Shown here: piece by piece, positions 35,431 through 47,543 of the stretch
Layout: each line of letters opens with the position of its first letter
Position numbering within the stretch: position 1 is the first letter of the stretch
Source of the DNA: Malania oleifera
Lineage: Eukaryota > Streptophyta > Magnoliopsida > Santalales > Ximeniaceae
Reading direction: 5' to 3'
DNA: 64,000 nt
NCBI RefSeq assembly: GCF_029873635.1
Contig: NC_080422.1
Span: forward strand, 58,563,889-58,627,888
Translations under genes and position numbers: made by a program
The notes under the pieces: generated by a model
What the model was told of the DNA's origin: nothing
Databases searched by the model: none
What the model saw: only the letters and a program-made list of their open reading frames with translations

Positions 35431-37519
35431 CATCTGAGATACTGAATTCCTCTCCCTGACCATCTTGTATTCTAGCTATTACCTCTTCTAATTCTGGATC
35501 ATCCCCCTGAGCGGCTTTAATATTTTCATATAATGTAGGTTGTACAACCAGACTAGAAATATACACCTGAGGATCACCTTCTACCAATTCTACGCCAAGC
35601 CTTTCCAAGTCCATTTTAATCGGGTGATGAATTGTTATTTCTAATTGCACTGTATCCTCTGATTTACAGCTCAATGCATCAGTCACCACATTTGCTTTAC
35701 ATGGGTGGGAACGGATGGTGCAATCGTAATCCTTAATGAGTTCTAACCACCTCTTTTTCCGCATATTCAACTTTTTTTGTGTAAAGAAATACTTTAGACT
35801 CTTATGATCAAAAAATATCTCACATCTCTCACTATATAGGTAATGTCTCCAGATCTTCAATGTGTGCACCACTACGGCCAATTCCAGATCGTGAGTAGGG
35901 TAATTCTTTTCATATTCTTTCAACTACCTGGATGCATACGCTACAACCCTACCATGCTGCATCAATACACAATCGAGCCCTTTCAAAGATGCTTCACTAT
36001 AAATTACATAACCATCACCTCTTGATGGAATCGTCAGTACTGGTGCAATGACGAGCCACTGCTTTAATTCCTAAAAACTCTACTTGCATTCTTCATCCCA
36101 CACAAATCTGTCATTTTTCCTAATCAAACACGTGAGAGGTCCTGATAAGGCTGAAAACCCCTTAACAAATCGATAATAATAACCTACCAGTCCCAAGAAA
36201 CTTCTGACTTCTTGCATGTTCTTCGGCCTGACCCAATTCACTGCCACGTCAATCTTGCTGGGATCCACTAAAATGCCATCTCCTAAAATCACATGGTCCA
36301 AAAACGCAGCCTTCTCAAGCCATAACTCACACTTACTAAACTTGACATAGAGCTCTTTCTCCCTGAGCGTTTGTAGTACCTAATTCAAATGCAACTCATA
36401 ATTCTCTAAACTCCTCGAGTAAACTAGTATATCATCAATAAAAACCACTACAAACTGACCATGAACATAGGTAGGGCATTCGTCATACCAAATGGCATAA
36501 CGAGAAATTCATAGTGCCCATACCTGGTCCTAAAGGCTATCTTCGCAACGCCCTCTACTTTTACCCTCACTTGATGATAACTTGATCTGATGTCGATCTT
36601 GGAATACACCCGAGTACCCTGGAGCTAATAAAACAGATCGTATATACAGGGTAGAGGATATCTGTTTTTAATAGTGACCTTGTTTATTTCCCTGTAATCA
36701 ATACACATTCTCATAGTCCCATATTTTTTCTTTACGAATAACACTAGGGCTCCCCACGATGATACGTTAGGTCGTATAAATCCCTTATATAGTAAATCTT
36801 GCAATTGATCCTTCAATTCTCCCAACTCAACTGGAGCCATACGATAAGGAATCTTAGAGATTGGTGCTATCCCTAGAGGTAAATTTATAGCAAAATCCAC
36901 CTCGCGTTCAGGAGGCAACCCAGGTAACTCCTTAGAAAAGACATCTAGAAATTCTTGTACTACTAGTGTACTATCAATTTTCGACTCATTTTCTAACACT
37001 TCCTTTACAAAAAGCCACAAACCCTAGACCTCCATCCAAAAGTAATCTACTTTCCTGAATAGCGGACACTAACTGTGTCGAAGCACGTACACGTGAACTA
37101 GTGAATCTGAATTCCTATTCTCTAGGGAGTCTAAAAATCACTTCTTTCTGGCAGAAATCAATACTGGCGTGATTAACTGCCAACCAATTCATACCTAGTA
37201 TTACATCAAACCCACACATATCTAACATGATTAGATCAGCTAGTAGCACTCTCCCCTGAATCTCTATTGGATAACCTCTGAGTACCCTTTGACACCTCAT
37301 CACTGACCCAGACAGTGTAGCTACTGATAATTCTATATCTAATAATTGGGTCTCACTTCCAAATAATTTAACATAGGATGCAGAGACAAAGGAACGAGTA
37401 GTGCCTGAATCAAACCAAACAATAACTGGATATGATAAGATAGTAAAAGTACCTGTCACCATATCCCCAGCAGCCTCAGCATCACCTGCCATCAAAGCGT
37501 AAACCCTCACCAAGGCCAC
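35431..37519 (-). pseudogene. Chromovirus D protease, RT and RNase H
   Basis: Minus strand: protease with VWFDSGTTRSFVSASYVKL (active site D-S-G) and GFDVILGMNWL (37115-37519); RT with [50 protein letters not shown] (36625-37020), then [13 protein letters not shown] and [12 protein letters not shown] with the catalytic F-I-D-D near 36430; connection [20 protein letters not shown]; RNase H with [19 protein letters not shown] and [11 protein letters not shown] (35420-35923). A TAG after DLFY, where relatives have Gln, and frameshifts disable it. It ends at the element B insertion. Confidence 0.9.
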
Positions 37520-38509
37520 ATTCCTCTATTGGCTTCCACGAGGTGCCTGATATCCTTCCCGATATGATTTGGGAGCTGGAACCTGATTTGGAGGACCTGG
37601 GCATACACGTGCCATGTGGCCGGGTCTCCCACAACTGTAGCAAACATCTATCCCTGCCCGGCATTCCCCAAAATGATGTCTTCCACATGTCTGACATACC
37701 GGGAAAGTTTGCACACCCTGATTCTCGCGAGGTCTTGTTGTCTTCCTCTGATCTTCCCTATCACGATCTCCTCTCCATGAACCTCTACTAGAGCCAGCTT
37801 GGAAATCCTGATGCGCAGGCCTCTTCCTCTAACTTTGAGCTGCTATACCACTCTCGATAATCGCAGCTCTGTCTACAACCTCCACAAATGTCTGAGCCCT
37901 AAAACCAATCACCTACTCAAACAAGTTCTACCTTAGATCCTCTTCAAATTTTCTTGCCCTTTTCTCTTCATCTGGTGCTAGATACAGGGCAAAACATGAA
38001 AATTCAATATATCGAGTTGCATACTGAGATATGGTCATCTACCACTGTACTTGATATATAAACTCTGCTGCCTTTACGCTTCAAATGATAGCGGGGAAAT
38101 ATTGCTCGAAGAACAACTCCTTAAATCAATCCCATGTCACCGGCACTATAACTAGCCTCTGCTCCTCAATCGGTCGCGTTGACCTCCACCAACTCTTTGC
38201 TTCCCCTATCAGTTTAAATGCTACAAATACCACCTTCTGTTCATCCGTACATGGAAGCACAACCAACATCTCTTCAATGTCCTGGACCCAATTTTCAACT
38301 ATAATCAAGTCGTCATCTCCAGCAAAAGATGGAGGCTTCATCCGCGTAAATTGCTCGATCGTGCAGCTACGCTCCCCTAAGCTTTTGGCCATCGCAGCCA
38401 TCACCTATTGGGTGACACTGAGCAGTATGGCCTTAGTATCTCCACCTCCTATTCTGGAAGGTCCTGGCCTATCTTCCCCAACATTCGTGCCACTGCTTCC
38501 TAGATCCAT
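37520..38509 (-). pseudogene. Chromovirus D gag
   Basis: A likely start ATG at 38509 (MDLGSSGTN) is followed by an early TAG. Then come FTRMKPPSFAGDDD, ENWVQDIEEMLVVLPCTDEQ, VFVAFKLIGEAKSWW (gag domain, 38126-38404), and a zinc knuckle, CYSCGRPGHMARVCP, preceded by CQTCGRHHFGEC (37526-37714). Between them (37720-38120) the frame is shifted. Confidence 0.85.
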
Positions 38510-38748
38510 CCTGAAAAACAAGGAACACACTTTAAGAACCTTATCTTCTATGCAAACCTAATCCATTTCATTCAACTTGAACCCCATATTCATAGTTAAC
38601 TACTTTCCCTGATCTTAATTCAAAATCGAGCTCTACAACCTAGACACATGACCTGATGATAGTTTACTATGGTTTTCCTGAAATCGTCATTCCAGGAAAA
38701 ACACAGAAACTACCACAGAAATCTTGTACCCAATTTACAAAACAAACT
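38510..38748 (-). other. Chromovirus D leader, downstream part
   Basis: Untranslated leader between gag and the element E insertion. The last five bases (AAACT, 38744-38748) match AAACC at 49453-49457 with one change and form the E target duplication. Confidence 0.7.
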
Positions 38749-40640
38749 TGAAATTGGAATAGCTATCCAAGAGGGGGGTGAATTGGGTTTTAAAAATTTT
38801 ATTCCCCTTAGTCTTAGTTCTTTTGAGTTGTAACAACAATCAAAACTTAAACACAAACACAATCAACACAATAAGATCAATCACCCAATCTTCGTAACAA
38901 TAGCCCTATTTAAATGTGAAAATTTTTTGAACTTGTTATAAGCCCTATATCACAATTATTCTTCTTCCTAATGTTCAACTTTTAAATGAACTTTCATATT
39001 AATAAGTCAAGGATGATCAACCAACGTAGTCCCTTTCGGTTTCCGCAGTCAATGCTGATCAATCCAAAACAAATTACCTTCTGGTCTATTTAACAACCAA
39101 ACATTCAGAATTGAATTTTAAAGCAACCACAGAGATAATATCTTTTGCTGAAAAATAAAGAGTAGATTAGAGAAAGAAGAACACAGGGTTTTTATGAGGT
39201 TTGGCTTCAACATAGCCTGCGTCCTCGCCCTTGGAAAAACCACCAAAGGATTCACTATTACCATTCCTTTACCAGATGGAACAATACCAGTTACAAACAC
39301 TCCTTGGGTAAGGCTAGAGCCAACCTTCTCCAAACAATATCCACTTGTTTGGTCCAACGATTCAGCACTCGAACTATCAATTAATCTGTTACAAAGATAT
39401 AAAACAAGGCATATAAGAACTTGCTCCTCAAAGAGCTGATTAGTACAAATTGAAACACTATGTACTTCAGTAAATTTTGAACATGAATTTCATAATGAAG
39501 CTCTTAGAAACTTATCACCATAGGTATCTTTCAATGGATGAAAGAATCAATAACTTGATGCACAAACTCAATGAGAAACTCAACAAGGCTTTCAGAGAAT
39601 TTCATGAGTGATGAGAGCAATAGCACACTTTCATAATTTCAGTAGGTTTCAAGAGAGAATGAGAGCTGAATTGATTTCTTGGTGTTTAAAATAATGATCC
39701 TTGAGGGTATTTATTGCTTGTTCCCCAAGTGTACTTAGAGTTGTTTCCAAGTTTTAAAATTATTTAAGCTTCTTATAATTTGAATTTCAAAAAATATATC
39801 CGTTGGAAATTTGAAAACTGCCGCGAGCCAGACGACTGTGAAGTCCTGACAGTCATCTGTCCATATATTATAACTATAAAATTCATAGGCAGAGAGGTGG
39901 CAGTCGTCTGTCCCTTGATTGGAAGTCGCCCATCACCAGAATAATGTAGTTTTAATACAACTCAGTAGGGTGGCAGTCATCTGTCCATATGGTGATAGTT
40001 GTCTGTCCATAAACAAATCAATTTTTCAATATACATAGAATGTTGACAGTCGTCTAGCAGAACACTCACAAACGTCTACATTTTTACTAGCAGTCGTGTA
40101 TCAAAACCTTGACAGTCGTCTGTCAAGCTTCTGTCTTCAGTTAAAATACTTTAATTTTTCCAGTCGTCTGTCCATAGACAGACAGTTGTCTGTCAACTAG
40201 ATTTTTCTCATTCCAACATATTTTTGAGTTCTCTCTTCTTTGCTCAATTAATCTTGGAAAATGAACTTGTTTAACTTTGAAAAAGTTGTTCCAAGTTTTA
40301 TACTAAGGTCTCTAAGTCTTTTTTGACTACTGAGCTTCAAAATGAAAAATTCATATTTGAATACACTTAGAAGTACTTACAAAAACTTTATTCCAAGCTT
40401 ATTTGACATTTGCTTCGAGTCCTTTCAACATTGTTCTTCAATCTTTCAAACTTCTATGAGCTTTCATTGTGGATCTTTGGTATTCACATATGACTTTCCT
40501 TGTTCCGTAATCCTTGTAAGCTTTTAGGTGAGATTTGAACAAATCATCTTTGCTTGTAATCATACCACTTGAAAATTCATTAAATAACTTTACTTTGTTA
40601 TCATCAAAACCAAGAGTTTGTAAGCCTAATTAAGCCAACA
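38749..40640 (-). repeat. Element E 3' LTR
   Basis: The plus strand runs from TGAAATTGGAATAGC to TAAGCCAACA. Compared with the 5' LTR it lacks about 20 bases at 39715, directly next to the TATA box, and the TATA itself is changed. The motif array is at 39826-40195 (GACAGTCGTCTGTC words). Confidence 0.92.
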
Positions 40641-41014
40641 ATCTCCCCCTTTTTGATGATGACAAAGAACGTGCAAAGATATAAAAATTAAACTTAATGC
40701 TCCCTTTGTTAATAAGCATAAGTTTAAAAATAATCTCATTAAGACACATTAAGACATAAGTTCAGAAGATTTGAAAGTAAGTTCCAGGATTAAGGCTATA
40801 TATTTCCCTTCATAGAGCTTGTAGTACATCAGACTGGAAATACAAATACCAAATATTTCAGAACATGAAATACATAAGCACATACATAAGAAAATACATA
40901 AGTTCATAGACTTTGCTTCGCTCACACACCATACTCCCCCTTTTGACATCAATAAAAAGGAAAAATACAACCAGAAACTAAGTATGTGGAGCATACAAAA
41001 ACAAAATCAAAAGG
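40641..41014 (-). other. Element E 3' non-coding region with polypurine tracts
   Basis: On the minus strand it has TTGATGTCAAAAGGGGGAG (about 40937), a weaker tract near 40697, and the terminal TCATCATCAAAAAGGGGGAG that abuts the LTR. Confidence 0.7.
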
Positions 41015-42297
41015 CTATGTCTCAAAATTAGTGTCACTATCCGCAGTAATTCCTTTGCCTTTGGATTGTTGTGAGCCTTCTTCTTCATCTTCTTCTTCTT
41101 CTTCAGTTTCTTCTTCATTATCTCTTGCATCTTCCTTTCTTCTTCAGCTTCTCCTGCATCTTCTCCTTCTTCACTTGCAGCTTCTTCTTCATCATCATTT
41201 TCATTGCTCTCTTGATTTTGTGTGACATGGTGTTCTATTTTGGCAATGCGATTATCTAGCAAAGTGTATTTGTCATCAATGTTTGAAATCTTATTCTGAA
41301 GAGAAGAAAAATTTTCCCACATTTCAGAACTGAAACTGGTATAATTTTGATAAAGTGGAACAAACCAAGGTGGCATATCAACTTCTTCAGGAGCTAGATT
41401 CCTTTCTTCTTGTGCAGGTCTTGCCGGTCTATTGCCCCTAAACATCCATCCTTTGGTATACTTTTTGTCACCCATTCTTTTCAATGTCGCAGTGGAGAAG
41501 ACATGGTAATGGGTCTACTTCACTATTTTTGAAGATGGAGAGAGGACTTGAAAATGAGCGAAGATCAAGGAAAGAATGCCGCCATACGGAAGCCTAATTC
41601 TAGGAGATTCGAGCTTCATAACCATCCATTTAAGTATGATGCTAGCTAAGTCTAATTTCTTCCCTTTTAATAAGAACCACATTATGAAACAATCGAAGAA
41701 CGACACATGATCAAAGAATCCAGACCTCGGAATTATGTTATACGCAATGATCTTGTGCAGGATTTGTGCTTAGAGATTGAGCTGTTTATATGGTGGAGGA
41801 TGTCCAAAATAAATGGGTGCATCGTTCATCATAAGAGGCAAAAATTCTTGTGGTGAAAAACCTTGCTCCATAGTCCATTGTTTTTCAACTGGAGTACACT
41901 CAAAATTTCCATGCTTGATGTGAAGAATTTTCCGTAAAGAGTGTGGGGTAAGAGTTATCTTCTGGCCATAAATTTCAATAGCAATTCCAACTTCTTTCTT
42001 TACCAAGTTTGAATAAAAAATCTTAATTTGATTTGGGTAATACCCCTTAACTTGGTGAAGAATGAACTTATCCCATCCTATATTTTTTAACATTTCAAGA
42101 ATTTCAGGAAAGTTTTCTTCAAATAAAGTGACATCTAATACCTTACAGAACATTGGATCAATTGTTGAGATGTGATTTTGATACAATGCTTTCGCATGTG
42201 ATGAAACCAGCCATTTTTCTATGTCATCGTTGCTTGTAAGCTTTAAAGAAGACGAGGATGTTTTGTCCTTTATCCCCACTATTTTGGTATGAACCAT
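41015..42297 (-). pseudogene. Element E ORF3 (plant-transposon-protein-like)
   Basis: Starts MVHTKIVGIKDKT at 42297. A basic-acidic N-terminus is followed by the conserved block also seen in element A: QIKIFYSNL, YGQKITLTPHSLRKILHI, NFECTP, EQGFSPQEFLPLMM, PIYFGHPPPYKQLNL, then after a TAA DCFIMWFLLKGKKLDLASII and RLPYGG. Next: WFVPLYQNY, a coiled-coil-like FSSLQNKISNIDDKYTLLDN, and a long acidic tail whose frame closes with TAG at 41015-41017. About 425 residues if the lesions (stops near 41770 and 41515, a shift in the acidic tail) are ignored. No membrane segment seen, so env-like only by position. Function unknown. Confidence 0.7.
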
Positions 42298-42631
42298 CTT
42301 GATGAAACCTATATTTAGGAAACCCTAGGTGTGAATGGATTAGGGTTATGATGAATGGACGTTGGGAGGCGTTTAGGAGAGAAGGAACTTTGAAGAGAAT
42401 GAAGAATAGTTGATTTAGAGAAGAGGAGATGAATGGACAGATGTCTGGGGGGGTTTTAAAAATAGTGTTTTTATGTGAAATGAACACAACCCGCTGTGAG
42501 AAAGTTGTCTATAACTAAGTTGACAGTCGTCTGTCCACTATTTTTTACACAGACAGTAGCCTGCCAGTCGCCTGCCAGATATCTGGCAGTCATCTGTCCT
42601 GAACAACTGTTCTCCTTCTCTTTTAGTTAAC
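42298..42631 (-). promoter_or_regulatory. Element E spacer upstream of ORF3 with motif array
   Basis: Between pol and ORF3. From 42503 to 42600 it repeats words such as GACAGTCGTCTGTCC, CCAGTCGCCTGCC and GGCAGTCATCTGTCC, the same family-specific spelling as the LTR array of this element. On the minus strand an A/T-rich ACATAAAAACACTATTTTTA follows about 40 bases downstream. An internal promoter for ORF3 is possible; that is inference. Confidence 0.45.
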
Positions 42632-44085
42632 TTATCTTATATGTAACATGTCTAATTCCTGTTGGATAAATACAAATTGATCCTCAGCTAATGGTTTAGT
42701 AAATATATCACCTAATTGATCATAAGTATTAACAAATTCAAGTACTATTTCTTTCTTGTCTACATTATCTCTTAAGAAATGATGGCGTATATCAATATGT
42801 TTAGTTTTTGAATGTGATAATGGATTCTTTGAAATATTTATTGCGCTTGTATTATCACACTTTATGGGGATTTTTTGGTATTGAATTTTGAAGTCCCTTA
42901 GTTTTTGTTTCATGCATAAAGTTTGAGCACAATAGCTCCCAACTGCTATGTATTATGCTTCAGCTGTAGATAATGCTATGGAATTTTATTTCTTTGAAAA
43001 CCAAGAAACTAGTGAGTTTCCTAGGAAGTGACAAGTCCCACTAGTGTTTTTTCTATCTATTTTGCATCCTGCATAATCTGCATCTAAATAACTTATCATT
43101 TCGAAATCAACTCCTTTTGGATACCATAATCCTAAATCTGGTGGGCCTAACAAATATCTAAGGATTCGTTTCACTACTATTTGATGTGATTCCTTTGGAG
43201 CTGATTATAACCTAGTGCACATACGCACACTAAACATGATATCTGGTCTACTTTTTGTTAAGTAAAGTAAGCTTCCTATAATGCCTCGGTAATTCTTGGT
43301 TTCTACTTGTTTCCCTTTTTCATCCTTGTCAACACTAGTTGAGGAGCTTATGGGAGTTCTTATTGGTTTACTTTCTTCCATATCAAACTTCTTTATCATG
43401 TCTTTAATATAATTAGTTTGATTTATGAAAGTTCCATTTTTAGCTTGTTTGATTTGTAATCCTATAAAGTAATTTAACTCTCTCATCATGCTCATTTCAA
43501 ACTCTCTTTGCATAGTTGTAGCAAATTCATTATACAAGTCTTCATGAGTTGCTCCAAATATAATATCATCAACATAAATTTATACTATAAGCATATTATT
43601 TTCTTTGGTTTTTATAAATAAAGTGCTATCTATCTTTCCTCTTGAAAATTTGTTTTGGAGTAGGAATTTTCTTAGTCTATCGTACCAAGCTCTAGGATCT
43701 TGTTTCAATCCATATAAGGCTTTAGTTAGCTTGAATATGTGATTTGGGTTTTTAGAGTCTTCAAAACCTGGAGGTTGTTTAATGTAAACTTCTTCATTTA
43801 TATAACCATTTAGGAATGCACCTTTTACATCCAATTGGTATATAATTTAAAGTCTTTATTTGCTACATAGGCAGGAAGCATTCTTATTGCTTCCATCCTT
43901 GCTACAAGACCAAAGGTAATTTCATAATTGATGCCTTCTTCTTGATTATAACCTTGTGCTACTAGCCTAAATTTATTTCTTAGAACTACCCTAGTTTCAT
44001 CCTTTTTATTTCTAAACACCCATTTTCTTCCTATGATTGACATCTTTGGGTTTCGATATAAGTTCCCATACTTGACTTCTTTCAA
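42632..44085 (-). pseudogene. Element E reverse transcriptase and RNase H
   Basis: Minus-strand pieces: RKWVFRNKKDETRVVLRNKF, GYNQEEGINYEITF (43825-44085), [34 protein letters not shown] (43580-43834). The active-site region near 43570 is broken by a stop where YVDD is expected. Then LLYLTKSRPDIMFSVRM, KRILRYLLGPPDLGLWYP, SYLDADYAGCKIDRKNTSG, KTKHIDIRHHFLRDN and IFTKPLAEDQF, ending at 42632. Confidence 0.88.
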
Positions 44086-45675
44086 ATTGATTTAGTTCAT
44101 CCTGCATAGCTATAATCCAAGAATCATATTTTAAGGCTTCTTCTATATTCTTGGGTTCATCTTGAGACAAGAAAGCATAATGGTTAAAAATATTTTTTAA
44201 TGAGTCTCTAGTGGTTATTCCTTTTGATGGTTCTCCAAGAATTTGGTCTTTTGGGTAACTTTTAGCATATCTCCATTTTTTTGGTAGTTCTAAATTTTCA
44301 ATGGTGTTTTCTTTTGAAGCTTCATTATTATATTCTTCTTTTATTTCAATATCTTTTTCTTTTTGTGAATTATCTTCTTTTTCATCAATCTTAATTTTGT
44401 TGTCATGATCATTTGATTCATTAAACGTTATGTGTATTGATTCAATAATTGTAAGAGTTCTTTTTATTGCAAATCCTATAAGTTTTACTATTTGTTGAGT
44501 AACCTAAGAAAGTTCTTTCATCAAATTTTGCATCGAATCGAACTTTCCTAGATCATCTTTAGCATTAAGGATAAAGCATTTGCATCCAAATACATGAAAG
44601 TAGGAAATATTGGGTTTTCTTCCTTTCCATAATTCATATGGTGTTTTGTCTATATTAGATCTTATGGATACTCTATTTATAATGTAACAAGCTGTATTCA
44701 CAGCTTCTACCCAAAAGTATTTAGATAGACTATTTTTGTTTAACATAGTTCTTGCCATTTCTCATAAGATTCTATTTTTTCTTTCTACAACTCCATTTTG
44801 TTGTGGAGTCCTAGGTGCTGAAAAATTATGGCTTATTCCATGTTTATTACAAAATTTTTCAACATTTTTGTTTTTAAACTCCCTACCTTGATCACTTCTA
44901 AAGTTTGTTATATTATAGCCCTTTTCATTTTGTAATTTCTTACATAAAGTGATTATCATGTCATAGGCTTCATCTTTGTTTTCTAAAAATAATATCCAAG
45001 TGAATCTTGAATAATCATCCACTATTACCAAAGCATATTGTTTACCTCATAGGCTTAAGGTTCTCGTTGGACCAAATAAGTCTAGGTGCAGTAGTTCTAG
45101 GGGTCTTTTAGTAGATATATTTTTTTTTTCTTTTTGAAACTTGTTTTAACTTGCTTTCTCTTTTTGCATGCATCACACATCTTGTCTTTTATGAATTTAG
45201 TATCTTATAATCCTTTTACAAGACTTTTCTTTGATAATTTGGATAAAAGGTCCATGCTAGCATGTCCTAATTTCCTATGTTATAGCCAACTTATTTCATT
45301 CATTGCTGCCAAACAAGTTACGTTTTGATTTACTAGTTTCTCAAGGTTTATACAATAAACATTATTTATCCTATGTGCTATAAACAAGGTTTCATTGTTC
45401 TTAGGATTTTGGATAACACATTTTTCTTTCTTAAAAGTTATTTTGAACCCTTTATCGCTTAATTGGCTTATGCTTAAAAGGTTGTGCTTTAATCTTTCTA
45501 CCAATAACACATTATCAATGGTAAGAGAAGGTTCGTTACCTATTTTCCCGATGCCAATAATTTTACCTTTGGCATTGTCGCCGAAGGTGACGTCCTTTTG
45601 TTTCAATGTAGTGAACTTAGTCCTATCACCGGTCATGTGCCTTGAACATCCGCTGTCCAAGTACCATTTATCCAT
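44086..45675 (-). pseudogene. Element E protease and integrase
   Basis: Protease WYLDSGCSRHMTGDRTKF heads the ORF at 45675. Integrase catalytic residues lie in VIVDDYSRFTWILFLENKDE, NFRSDQGREFKNKN and TPQQNGVVERKNRIL (44762-45031), so the second Asp and the Glu of the DDE triad are kept. The C-terminal part has FWVEAVNTACYIINR and KTPYELWKGRKPNISYF (44504-44758). 44086-44500 is a low-complexity, acidic linker with stops. Confidence 0.88.
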
Positions 45676-45699
45676 TGAAGGTGAAGTCCTAAAGCATAC

Positions 45700-47484
45700 C
45701 TACAATGAGGGATTCATTGTGTTAGTCTTTGGAACCCAAATTCTTTTGACTTTCTTTGTGTTGTTTTTAGTTCTGTTATTGACTTTCCATTCTCCTTGAA
45801 CTTTAACATACTTTCTTTTTAGAGGGCAGTTGAACATTACATGACCTTTAGCCTTGCACATGTAGCAAGTGGTGTGTTCATGTTTGTTGTTTGAAGAAGT
45901 ACTAGCATAGTGCTTGGCTTCCTTGACAAAGTATTCCATGTATAATTTTTTACTCCTTTTGTTTGTTTTTCCATTATAACCTATCCCTTCTTTATTTCCA
46001 TGTAGTCTTTGCTGTCCAATCATTTTTTCAAAATTTTATTTTCCTTTGGTGAAGTTATATATAATTTTCTCCTTATCCTCTACTGATTTCTTAAGTTCAT
46101 TTATCTCTAAATTCTTTTTATTCAAATCATCTACATGAGTTTTGCCTAACTCTTAAGTTATTTCATTTACTTCCTCTTCTAACTTTTTAATACAAGAGTC
46201 TTTTACCTCTTCAATAGTTTTGAAGGATTCAAGTTGCTTCATTAATTCTTTATTTTGATCTTTCAGAGTTATATTTCTCTTAGAAAGTTTTATGAATCTC
46301 TTATGTAAAGAAAACAATTCAGCCTGCAATTCCTTATAGGAAGGCATGCTGTCACACGACTCATCACATGACTCATTGTAAGATTCTGTAGAGGAATAGT
46401 AGGAGTTTACCTCTTCGTCATTAGTCATGAAGCATATATTTGCCATCTATTGTCCACTTGATTCATTTTCCGTCTCGCTAGAGCTTGAATCATTCCACGT
46501 GGCCTTCATAGCTTCCTTCTTTTTCTTCTTATCTTTCTTGAGCAACGGGCAGTCCGGCTTAATATGCCTTGGTTTCTTGCAGTGATGGCATATAGGAGGT
46601 TCATTCTTATCTTTATTTTCTTTTCTACTTATCTCTCCTTTTTCAGATTTCTTTTTGTTAAATTTTCTAGGAAACCTCTTATTTTTCCTATAGAACTTGC
46701 CTAGTCTCTCAGTGATGAATGCTAATTCATCTTGATCTATGTCGCTTGATTCACTTTCCTCTTCGCTCAAGCTATTACTAGAGGCTTTTAATGCAATGGA
46801 TACTTTATGTTTGGGTTCAGGATTCCTTTCCTTTAGAGCCATCTCATATGGGAGTAGTGAACCGATGAATTCATCTAGAGAGGTGTTCTTAAGGTTTCTA
46901 CCTTCTGTGATAGTTGTAGCCTTTGGTTCCCATATAGAGGGAAGACCTCTTAGAAATTTTCTAATCATTTCATAGGTAATATAAGTTTTTCCTAAGACAC
47001 TTAAGGAATTGATTATGTGGGTAAATCTGGTGTACATGCTTGATATTGTTTCATCTGAATTCATTTTGAATGCTTCATATTCGTTTGTCAACATATCTAT
47101 CCTATTTTCCCTAACATCTATAGTTCCTTCATATGTCACTTCTAATTTGTCCCATATTTCTTTAGCCGTCTTGCATGTCATGACCCTATTAAATTCGTTA
47201 GCATCTAAGGCACAGTATAAAGCATTTATTGCTCTTGAATTGATTTGAAGCATTTTATAATCCGAATAGGTCATATCCTTTTTCTCTTTTGGAATTTGTT
47301 TTCCATATACTATTTTAGTGGGAATAAGGTCTCAATCCATAACTACTTCTCATGCTTTCCAATCCATGTATTGGAGATAGATTTGCATTCTCTTTTTCCA
47401 AAACATATAATTATGTCCACAAAAGATTGGTGGACGGGTTGAGGATTGGCCTTCACTGAAGGGTGCTACTCCTATATTTGCCAT
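45700..47484 (-). pseudogene. Element E gag, two zinc knuckles
   Basis: ATG at 47484 (MANIGVAPFSE). Main frame 46447-47274 carries NSRAINALYCALDANEFNRV, AKEIWDKLEVTYEGT, YTRFTHIINSLSVLGKTY, FLRGLPSIWEPKATT and a first knuckle CHHCKKPRHIKPDCP. An acidic stretch and a coiled-coil-like region (46153-46446) follow, then a second knuckle CYMCKAKGHVMFNCP (about 45850) and KRIWVPKTN before protease. Stops near 47275, 46447 and 46153 break it. Confidence 0.88.
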
Positions 47485-47528
47485 TTGATCTTTTTTTTAT
47501 AGTTTCTTGTTAAGAATTACTATAACTA

Positions 47529-47543
47529 GGCTCTAATACGAAT
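47529..47543 (-). other. Element E primer binding site
   Basis: The minus strand reads ATTCGTATTAGAGCC, a three-base-changed form of the initiator-Met site, adjoining the LTR end. Confidence 0.7.

Noticed and set aside
38085..38561. 158-codon plus-strand ORF
   Set aside because: Antisense to chromovirus D gag.
41064..41220. Serine/leucine-rich plus-strand ORFs over a TTC repeat
   Set aside because: Antisense of the acidic Glu/Asp tail of element E ORF3.
45395..45799. 134-codon plus-strand ORF
   Set aside because: Antisense to element E protease.
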